Below are positions 41,731 to 47,247 of a stretch of DNA of 47,247 bases, piece after piece (position 1 is the first letter of the stretch; each line of letters begins with the position of its first letter). This DNA comes from an uncultured Acidimicrobiales bacterium. GTDB lineage: Bacteria; Actinomycetota; Acidimicrobiia; Acidimicrobiales; SHLQ01. Below the pieces are notes generated by a model. It was not told where the DNA came from, did not search any database, and saw only the letters and a list, made by a program, of their open reading frames with translations. A program made the translations under genes and the position numbers. The stretch lies in assembly GCA_938084885.1 (NCBI GenBank), contig CALKGG010000117.1, forward strand, positions 1 to 47,247. Direction: 5' to 3'.

Positions 41731-41736
41731 AGCCTA
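41731..41736 (-). promoter_or_regulatory. leaderless -10 box of chrB
   Basis: TAGGCT on the minus strand, 7 nt before GTG 41723. It overlaps the divergent chrA -10 box by 2 bp. Confidence 0.55.
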
Positions 41737-41740
41737 TCGT
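41735..41740 (+). promoter_or_regulatory. leaderless -10 box of chrA
   Basis: TATCGT 7 nt before ATG 41748; shares TA at 41735-41736 with the opposing chrB -10 box. Confidence 0.55.
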
Positions 41741-41747
41741 GCCATGC

Positions 41748-43160
41748 ATGTCTCGCATAGAGCAACCACGGTTACATGATGAAGGGCCACTGAAGCAACC
41801 ACCGACCTTCCCCGGCAGCACGATTCCACGAAGCGATTGGTGGAAGGCATGGGGAACTGTTGCGGCCAACAGTTTTGGCGGGCCCGCCGGTCAAATCGCG
41901 GTCATGCACGACGAGATTGTCGTCCGAAGACGCTGGATTGGCGAACAACGATTCCTCCACGCACTTAACTACTGCATGCTCCTCCCCGGCCCAGAAGCAC
42001 AACAGCTCGCCACCTATCTCGGGTGGCTCCTTCGAGGCCCAAGGGGCGGCCTGTTCGCGGGCGCACTATTCATCCTTCCCGGCTTTCTCAGCATCATGGC
42101 GCTCAGCATTCTCTTTGCGTCCTACGGCGATGTGTCCTGGGTCAGCGGCGTGTTCTTCGGAATTTCGGCAGCGGTCATCGCCGTCGTGATCAGCGCCGTG
42201 ACACGAATCGGTGGCCGCGTCATCAAGAACAAGGTCATGTTGGCCGTGTCCGCCGCCGCCTTCATCGGGATCTTCTTTCTCGAACTTCCCTTCCCGCTCA
42301 TCGTTGCGATCGCGGGCACAATTGGGTTGATTGGCGGTCGATTCCGACCGGACATCTTCAACATCGTGACCGGGCACGACGAGTCGACCGCCATCGACAG
42401 CACCGACGTGCTCGTTGGCGACCAGCACATCACGCTCGGCCGACCAACCGTTGCGAGGTTCGCCCGAGTCCTTGCCGGCGGCGCGGTGCTTTGGGCTGGA
42501 CCCGTACTACTGCTGACCTGGGTGGTCGGCGGCAACTCGGTCTTTGTCGATGTCGCGACCTTCTTCTCGTCCGCCGCGGTCCTGACATTCGGTGGCGCCT
42601 ATTCGGTACTCGCATACATCTCCCAAGAGTCGGTTTCGACCTTCGGGTGGCTCGAACCCGGCGAGATGATCACCGGACTCGGCATGGCCGAAACCACGCC
42701 AGGGCCCCTCATCCAGGTCGTCCAGTTCGTCGGCTTCATGGGTCCGTTCCGAGACCCCGGGTCGCTCAGCCCACTTCACGCCGGTATCGGCGGCGCCGTC
42801 ATAGCCACGTGGGTCACGTTCGTGCCGTCATTCCTGTGGATCTTCCTCGGCGCACCATTCATCGAACACCTCCGAGGACGACCATCGCTCACCTCTGCGC
42901 TGTCCACAATTACTTCAGCGGTCGTTGGCGTGGTCCTCAACCTCGCGATCTGGTTCGCGCTCTTCACCCTGTTCGAAACCGTCGAAGAACATCGACGCTT
43001 CGGGGTACTGCTCTACCAACCCGACCTCGCTTCGATCGACCCGCTCGCGGCGCTCATCGCACTCGGCGCAAGCGTCGCGATCTTCACGACCAAGCTGTCG
43101 ACCCTCCACGTCGTCATCATCGCCGGGGCGATCGGCGCCCTCGCCCGAACAGTCTTCTAG
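41748..43160 (+). CDS. chrA: chromate transporter ChrA
   Basis: 470 aa inner-membrane chromate efflux protein of the two-domain CHR type, about 10-12 membrane segments. The N-terminal CHR domain has SFGGPAGQIAVMHDEIV and LLPGPEAQQLATYLGWLLRG; the C-terminal copy has TFGGAYSVLAYISQE, MAETTPGPLIQVVQFVGFMG and GAPFIEHLRG. ATG 41748 is the only plausible start near the domain, with a leaderless -10. The second palindrome copy falls in codons 5-9, so the operator would lie in the transcribed region. Divergent from the split chrB genes; followed after 62 bp by the LMW-phosphatase-like gene. Confidence 0.93.
   Translation: MSRIEQPRLHDEGPLKQPPTFPGSTIPRSDWWKAWGTVAANSFGGPAGQIAVMHDEIVVRRRWIGEQRFLHALNYCMLLPGPEAQQLATYLGWLLRGPRGGLFAGALFILPGFLSIMALSILFASYGDVSWVSGVFFGISAAVIAVVISAVTRIGGRVIKNKVMLAVSAAAFIGIFFLELPFPLIVAIAGTIGLIGGRFRPDIFNIVTGHDESTAIDSTDVLVGDQHITLGRPTVARFARVLAGGAVLWAGPVLLLTWVVGGNSVFVDVATFFSSAAVLTFGGAYSVLAYISQESVSTFGWLEPGEMITGLGMAETTPGPLIQVVQFVGFMGPFRDPGSLSPLHAGIGGAVIATWVTFVPSFLWIFLGAPFIEHLRGRPSLTSALSTITSAVVGVVLNLAIWFALFTLFETVEEHRRFGVLLYQPDLASIDPLAALIALGASVAIFTTKLSTLHVVIIAGAIGALARTVF
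41762..41776. promoter_or_regulatory. palindromic operator candidate, copy 2
   Basis: GCAACC-AC-GGTTACA, matching 14 of 15 bases of copy 1 with its flanking A, displaced by exactly 46 bp. It lies within chrA codons 5-10 at about +15 to +29. Confidence 0.55.
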
Positions 43161-43222
43161 CACTACCGCGACACAACCATGCCGTTACCCGGGCAACCAC
43201 ACCTCAACTTCGGGAGATCGAA

Positions 43223-43609
43223 ATGCCAACACACGTCCTCATCCTGTGCCCCCACAACGCAGCCAAGAGCGTCACGGCCGCCGCGTACCTCACACGACTC
43301 GCCGAAGAGCGAGGCCTCGATATCGGTGTAACGACCGCAGGCACCGACCCTGACGAAGACGTCCTTTTCCTGGTACGCGAACAACTCGAAGCCGACGGTC
43401 ATGTGGTCACCACGGTGCCGAGGCTTCTGACCGCAGACGATCTGTTGGCTGCAGATCACGTCATCAACATTGGTTGTTCACTCGACCACTTGCCAGCACA
43501 CCCCAACACCCAAGAGTGGGGAATTCCTAACTTCAGCGAAGACCCGAGCGAGGCCTTCGCATCACTCAGCGAACACGTCGAGAACTTTGCGGCAACGCTC
43601 GCTCCCTAA
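43223..43609 (+). CDS. LMW protein-tyrosine-phosphatase / ArsC-like protein
   Basis: 128 aa. The N-terminal loop HVLILCPHNAAKSVTAAAYL (Cys9, then Lys15 where classical CX5R enzymes have Arg) places it in the low-molecular-weight phosphatase/arsenate-reductase fold. A second Cys (IGCSLDHLP, about 86) and an acidic loop (PNFSEDPSEAF, about 103-113) follow. I recall related proteins with a C-x-H-G-A-A-K-S loop, so Lys may be a subfamily trait. ATG 43223 has GGGAG 6 nt upstream. Lies 62 bp after chrA and is probably in the same transcript. Its stop codon overlaps that of the next, convergent gene (CTAA, 43606-43609). Confidence 0.75.
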   Translation: MPTHVLILCPHNAAKSVTAAAYLTRLAEERGLDIGVTTAGTDPDEDVLFLVREQLEADGHVVTTVPRLLTADDLLAADHVINIGCSLDHLPAHPNTQEWGIPNFSEDPSEAFASLSEHVENFAATLAP

Positions 43610-44802
43610 CCTGGCCAGTCGTTGGTGTCATTGGTCATGGCGAGGTGCGTCTGGCCGGCAACCCACGGGTGTGCCCGCGCAACGTCCTCATCAATCTCGG
43701 TACCGAGGCCCGGGTCGGTGAATGGGATCACGTGACCGTCATCCCATTGCACAGGGTTCGTGAGCAGCTCGGCATGAAAACCTCCCCATTCGCGAATGCC
43801 CTCGAGCACAAGGAAGTTAGGAATGGTGGCCGCAACTGCCATGTTGGCTGCGCCGCCGAGCGGCCCGTTGTAGAGATGCGGTGCTACCTGAGCACCATAG
43901 GTTTCGGCGATCGCCGCGATCTTCTTCCCAGCGGTCAGCCCCCCGGCGCGGCTGAGGTTGGGTTGCAAAATGCCGACACCAGCGTCGAGTAGCCGCTTGA
44001 ACTCGTGGATGCTCGTCAGCCGCTCCCCCGCCGCGATTGGCACGGCGCAGTGGCGAGCCACCTCGGCCATAGCTTCTGGAATATCGGGCGGACATGGCTC
44101 TTCGAACCACAGCGGCATCGCTGGTTCCAGCAGCTTGCCGAGCCGGATTGCGCCCGACACGGTGAACTGTCCGTGGGTTCCAAAGAGCAGGTCGGCAGCA
44201 TTGCCGACCGCATCGCGAATCTCGTTCACGAACGCCGCCGAGCGAGTGAGCTCGTTCATCGTCGGCTGGCGGGGACCAACCTCGCGGTACGGCCCAGCCG
44301 GATCGAACTTGATAGCGGTGTGTCCCCGCTTGACGTAGGAAAGTGCCGTCTCGGCTGCGAGCGTCGCGTTCGAGTACACGTCATCAGTCGAGTCGTCGTC
44401 GCGTGGATACAAGTAGGTGTATGAACGCACTCGATCACGCACTTTGCCACCGAGAAGATCGGTGACGTTGCGCCCCGTCTCCTTCCCAACAACGTCCCAC
44501 GAGGCCACATCAAAGGCACTCAATATTCCACCGATCACCACATCGGGGCGGCCAGTAAAAGCAAGCGAGTAGATCTTGCGGGTGCGCTCTTCGATGCGAA
44601 ACGGGTCCGTGCCCAACACACACCGATCAAAGACATCAGACACGATGGCCTCGATGGCAGCCGTGTCAAACGGCGGCGAGTACACCTCACCCCAACCAGT
44701 GGCACCAGTGTCGGTGGTGAGCTTCACAAATACGAAGTAGCGACCGCCATAGCCTGGCGGCGGGTTTGCGACGACAAACGTTTCGACATCGGTGAACTTC
44801 AT
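43606..44802 (-). CDS. enolase-superfamily (mandelate racemase/muconate lactonizing type) sugar-acid dehydratase-like protein
   Basis: 398 aa. N-terminal capping domain with GYGGRYFVFVKLTTDTGATG, then the barrel: GHTAIKFDPAGPYREVG, LLFGTHGQFTVSGAIRLGKL (metal-ligand region), LWFEEPCPPDIPEA (Glu ligand), IAAGERLTS (Glu ligand), LQPNLSRAGGLT and VAPHLYNGPLGGAA (catalytic His), ending near REWGGFH. The pattern suits an acid-sugar dehydratase; the substrate cannot be named. It begins 6 nt after the stop of the alcohol dehydrogenase gene, so the two are one operon and probably one catabolic route. Convergent with the LMW-phosphatase-like gene with overlapping stops. Confidence 0.85.
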   Translation of the reverse strand: MKFTDVETFVVANPPPGYGGRYFVFVKLTTDTGATGWGEVYSPPFDTAAIEAIVSDVFDRCVLGTDPFRIEERTRKIYSLAFTGRPDVVIGGILSAFDVASWDVVGKETGRNVTDLLGGKVRDRVRSYTYLYPRDDDSTDDVYSNATLAAETALSYVKRGHTAIKFDPAGPYREVGPRQPTMNELTRSAAFVNEIRDAVGNAADLLFGTHGQFTVSGAIRLGKLLEPAMPLWFEEPCPPDIPEAMAEVARHCAVPIAAGERLTSIHEFKRLLDAGVGILQPNLSRAGGLTAGKKIAAIAETYGAQVAPHLYNGPLGGAANMAVAATIPNFLVLEGIREWGGFHAELLTNPVQWDDGHVIPFTDPGLGTEIDEDVARAHPWVAGQTHLAMTNDTNDWPG

Positions 44803-44808
44803 GACGTT

Positions 44809-45900
44809 TCAGGCTCCCGAGGAATCCATCAGCACGACGTTACGAATGGTGCCGCCATCGGCGACGTTCTCGATGGCGCCGTTGATCTCATCGAGGGAGT
44901 AGGTGCCGCTGACGAGCTCGTCGAGTTTGAGCTTGCCTTCCTGATACCACTCGATGAGCTTCGGAATGTCACGACGAATGTCGCTCGTTCCCATCTTCGA
45001 ACCAACAATGCGATGCCCGACGGCCGCAATGACCACCGGGTCGATCTCGATCTCGTTGCCGAGCGCCGGCATGCCGACGATCACGAGCTCGCCGCCGGCC
45101 TCGATATAGCGCAGCGCCGAACGAATCGCTCCGGACGAACCAACCGTGACGAGACAGTGGGAGACACCTTTACGTCCGCCGGTTGCTTCCTCGATGACCG
45201 CCTTGATCGTGTCTGGTGTTGCGACGTGGGTGGCACCGAACTCTTTCGCGATCGCAAGCTTCTCTTCAGCAAGGTCGACGGCGATCACAACCGGCGCGCC
45301 AACGATGGATGCTCCTTGGATGGCATTGAGCCCAACGCCACCGGCTCCAACCACGATGACCGAACTCGTATCGTCAATGGTCGAGGTATTCATAACCGCG
45401 CCAACCCCAGTGATCACTCCGCAGGCCAACAGCGACGCTGCTTCCCAGCCCATGGTCTTTGGGATAACGGCGACCTGACTGTGATCGACAATCACCTCTT
45501 CGGCAAAAGCGCCACACGACAATGCAGCGAGGATCTCGTCACCGTTGCTATTGGTGAGCCGATGAGTTTCGTCTGCGGCAAATGGCGTTTCGCAGAACAC
45601 GAAGTTGCCCCTGTTGCATTGGGGGCACGATCCGCACGAACGAATGAGCGTGACCACGACATGATCCCCCTCGACGACGTTTGTGACCTGCGGGCCAACA
45701 GCGGTGACAACACCTGCTGCCTCATGGCCATAGACCGCAGGCAAGTATCCGCCCCATGCCCCTTCGGCGTAGTGAATATCGCTGTGGCAGACAGCGCAAG
45801 CGGCAACATCGACCAACACATCGGTCGGACCGACCTCTCGTAGTTCGACATCCTCGATGACGAGCGGTTGGCCAAATTCACGACAGACAGCAGCTTTCAT
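44809..45900 (-). CDS. zinc-dependent alcohol dehydrogenase
   Basis: 363 aa medium-chain dehydrogenase. Catalytic zinc ligands are in AACAVCHSDIHYAEG (Cys about 38) and YGHEAAGVV (His-Glu); the structural zinc Cys quartet is CGSCPQCNRGNFVFC (about 89-103). The Rossmann motif is VIVVGAGGVGLNAIQGA (about 185-201). It resembles the Zn-type alcohol/mycothiol-dependent dehydrogenases of Actinobacteria; the alcohol substrate is unknown. ATG 45900 is set by TAACTT 6 nt upstream. First gene of the operon with the dehydratase-like gene, suggesting oxidation of a sugar or polyol followed by dehydration of the acid. Confidence 0.93.
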   Translation of the reverse strand: MKAAVCREFGQPLVIEDVELREVGPTDVLVDVAACAVCHSDIHYAEGAWGGYLPAVYGHEAAGVVTAVGPQVTNVVEGDHVVVTLIRSCGSCPQCNRGNFVFCETPFAADETHRLTNSNGDEILAALSCGAFAEEVIVDHSQVAVIPKTMGWEAASLLACGVITGVGAVMNTSTIDDTSSVIVVGAGGVGLNAIQGASIVGAPVVIAVDLAEEKLAIAKEFGATHVATPDTIKAVIEEATGGRKGVSHCLVTVGSSGAIRSALRYIEAGGELVIVGMPALGNEIEIDPVVIAAVGHRIVGSKMGTSDIRRDIPKLIEWYQEGKLKLDELVSGTYSLDEINGAIENVADGGTIRNVVLMDSSGA

Positions 45901-45906
45901 GCTTGA

Positions 45907-45912
45907 AAGTTA
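45907..45912 (-). promoter_or_regulatory. leaderless -10 box of the alcohol dehydrogenase operon
   Basis: TAACTT on the minus strand, 6 nt before ATG 45900. Confidence 0.55.
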
Positions 45913-45939
45913 GCCAGCTCGCGCGGTCACGATCATCAC

Positions 45940-45956
45940 CGGGCAACTTTTGCCCG
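45940..45956 (-). terminator. hairpin after the GH5 gene
   Basis: CGGGCAA (45940-45946) pairs with TTGCCCG (45950-45956) around a 3-nt loop, 11 bp downstream of the GH5 stop. No T tract follows, so termination is weakly supported. Confidence 0.4.
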
Positions 45957-45967
45957 AACTGGCTGCG

Positions 45968-47247
45968 TTAACCAGTGAGCGCAGCGAGCAGTTCGGGAAC
46001 CCACTCGTCTGCCTCTTGGTCATAGGCGCCGAAGCCCGAGTTGTACTCCCAATACGAGAACGGAATCCCGAGCGCGGAGGCTTCGTCGACCAACGTTGCA
46101 GTCCACGCTGCACGATCAGCAACCGGAACTGCTCCATCTGCCGAGAACGCACCGAACTCTCCAAGATGCACGGGCACACCACGCGCAGTCGACCACGCCG
46201 CCGCTCGTTGCAACCAGCCACGCAGCGCAGCGTCGGCGTTCGAGATTGGATCTTCGCATTCACCGGTCGTCGAACAGACTTCGATTTCGGTGAAGCGCAC
46301 AGGAGTATCGATCGTGTCCGCGTTCAACACGCCAACGCCAATCGACCCTTGAGCACAGCTCGAAAGGTCGACGACGAAGTCGGCCGGTTCAACAGACAGC
46401 TGGATTTGTTCGACATCGACATGAGCGTTTCCCGCTGCCTGGCAACCGACTTGAACAGTCGTTCCCTCGTCGCTACTCGCCGTGAAGCGGAACTCTGTCG
46501 GCGTCCGCGAGTCTTGCCATCCAACAGCAAAGCCCGCCCACTGACGGGAGAAGTCGACGCGAAGAGCCCCCGCATCGCCAGTGAACGACGTGTCCCACGT
46601 GAGGTCGCGGAAGTCTTCGGCCAGGTCGACCTGATTGGTCGACCACCCAACGCCAATGGGCGGAACGTCATCGATCCAGTCGGCGCCCTGGTGGGTGAAG
46701 TCGAAGGGTTCGTACAGGTGCACGGTCGCGACGAGATTCGGATCATCGGGCAAATCGAGTGTGTCGAGATCGTCGATGTGATTGAACCCGACGGGTCCAA
46801 CGAGAGCTGTTCGATCCGGATTGGTTTCGCGAACAACGCCGAGAAGCTCGGCGGCGAGATCGTTCCAGAGCTCGGGTTGTTCGGTAAAGGCGCCGTGCGG
46901 TTCGTTGAAGAGCTCGAAGACCACGTGGCCACCGGCGTCGCTATACCGCTCGGCGATCTGCTGCCACATACCGACAAGACGGTCGGCATGCAGGGCCGGA
47001 TTGTCGTGGGCCGCGTCGTAGTGGTGCATGTTGAGAATGATCATGAGGTCATTCGCCGCCGCCTGATCGATCGCCCAGTCGACGCGCTCCCAAATGTTGT
47101 TGTAGTCGGGGTGTGTCACTGTTGGGTCATCGCCATCGGGAATGGTGAACGGCGCCGACTCACTCGCATAACCCTCCCAGCTCACCGGTAAACGGACGTG
47201 GTCGAATCCGGCCGCGGCAACTCGGGCGAAGTCGTCAGCACCGAGGG
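45968..47247 (-). CDS. GH5 cellulase-like glycoside hydrolase, 5' end outside the window
   Basis: A 3'-complete, 5'-truncated gene: the frame stays open to the right edge, where LGADDFARVAAAGFDHVRLP is an internal part of the GH5 barrel, so the start is beyond 47247. Conserved blocks are NDLMIILNMHHYDA, FELFNEPHGAF (acid/base Glu) and VHLGEFGAF (nucleophile Glu). Between HLYEPFDFTHQGADW and the nucleophile strand about 130 residues are inserted (roughly 46250-46660), rich in beta-strands (TPTEFRFTASSDEGTTVQVG) and with cysteines, like a small carbohydrate-binding sandwich. The usual export signal cannot be seen. Likely an extracellular endoglucanase or mannanase; the alcohol dehydrogenase operon follows on the same strand. 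Confidence 0.88.
   Translation of the reverse strand, partial: LGADDFARVAAAGFDHVRLPVSWEGYASESAPFTIPDGDDPTVTHPDYNNIWERVDWAIDQAAANDLMIILNMHHYDAAHDNPALHADRLVGMWQQIAERYSDAGGHVVFELFNEPHGAFTEQPELWNDLAAELLGVVRETNPDRTALVGPVGFNHIDDLDTLDLPDDPNLVATVHLYEPFDFTHQGADWIDDVPPIGVGWSTNQVDLAEDFRDLTWDTSFTGDAGALRVDFSRQWAGFAVGWQDSRTPTEFRFTASSDEGTTVQVGCQAAGNAHVDVEQIQLSVEPADFVVDLSSCAQGSIGVGVLNADTIDTPVRFTEIEVCSTTGECEDPISNADAALRGWLQRAAAWSTARGVPVHLGEFGAFSADGAVPVADRAAWTATLVDEASALGIPFSYWEYNSGFGAYDQEADEWVPELLAALTG

Noticed and set aside
42023..43222. long upstream extension of the LMW-phosphatase-like frame through chrA
   Set aside because: The product there is Arg/His-rich shadow sequence in another frame of chrA; ATG 43223 with GGGAG gives the family start.
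43606..43609. overlapping stop codons of convergent genes as a special signal
   Set aside because: CTAA simply serves as TAA on one strand and TAG on the other; such 4-nt overlaps are common in compact genomes.
1..47247. tRNA, rRNA, insertion sequences, prophage or riboswitches
   Set aside because: I looked for TPsiC-loop-like sequence, transposase or integrase proteins and long conserved leaders and found none I could support; short RNAs could still be missed.

Overview
The window looks like chromosomal DNA of a free-living, moderately high-GC actinobacterium, most likely a member of the Acidimicrobiia (Ilumatobacter-like). This placement is inferred from protein character (F420-type LLM oxidoreductase, GlpR-like membrane protein beside a MoeA/Glp homologue, acidic secreted proteins, HrpB helicase) and from the promoters; it rests on no database search. 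No rRNA, tRNA, CRISPR array, insertion sequence or prophage was seen. Fourteen genes have a TANNNT -10 box placed 6-7 nt before the start codon and no Shine-Dalgarno sequence, so leaderless transcription appears common here.

Layout. 1-271: a 20-bp tandem repeat at the edge and the amt leader. 272-5000: ammonium transporter, a degenerate GGDEF-EAL protein, a small coiled-coil protein, a GHMP (glucuronokinase-like) kinase and a Dabb protein. 5048-10060: a GlpR-like membrane protein, moaC, moaA, a moeA/glp homologue, galU and plsY, which combines molybdenum-cofactor synthesis with cell-envelope functions. 10173-14946: FmdB-like zinc ribbon, SAF-domain protein, secreted HELTH metalloprotease-like protein, UppP and PmbA/TldD. 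15024-25059: an FMN glutamate-synthase-like protein, a large anchored sialidase-repeat-like protein, a GH63-like glucosidase, a membrane protein with a dead nuclease-like domain, a PPOX-like protein coupled to a substrate-binding lipoprotein, and a flavodoxin.

25157-35163: HrpB helicase, divergent from a GH13_18 phosphorylase; a NYN RNase with two OST-HTH (LOTUS) domains coupled to an aldose epimerase; a membrane GGDEF-EAL sensor; an unusual double tandem-repeat array; and a GpgS-like glucosyl-3-phosphoglycerate synthase. Together with the GH63 enzyme, GpgS and the GH13_18 enzyme could make and recycle glucosylglycerate, a compatible solute. 35215-40757: hydroxyacid dehydrogenase, FN3-like lipoprotein, sucrase/ferredoxin-like protein, SDR, F420 LLM oxidoreductase and an HDAC-like deacetylase.

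40825-43609 is a chromate-resistance locus: ChrB is split into two translationally coupled genes and diverges from chrA. The two leaderless -10 boxes overlap, and a repeated near-palindrome (likely operator) lies at the chrB start and in the first chrA codons. An LMW-phosphatase-like gene follows chrA. 43606-47247: an enolase-superfamily dehydratase with a zinc alcohol dehydrogenase (sugar-acid catabolism) and a GH5 cellulase-like gene cut by the right edge. The most unusual items are the chrB/chrA control region, the 38-bp and 23-bp tandem arrays between convergent genes, the Glp-GlpR neighbourhood, the nuclease-like protein without its catalytic histidine, and the NYN-LOTUS protein.
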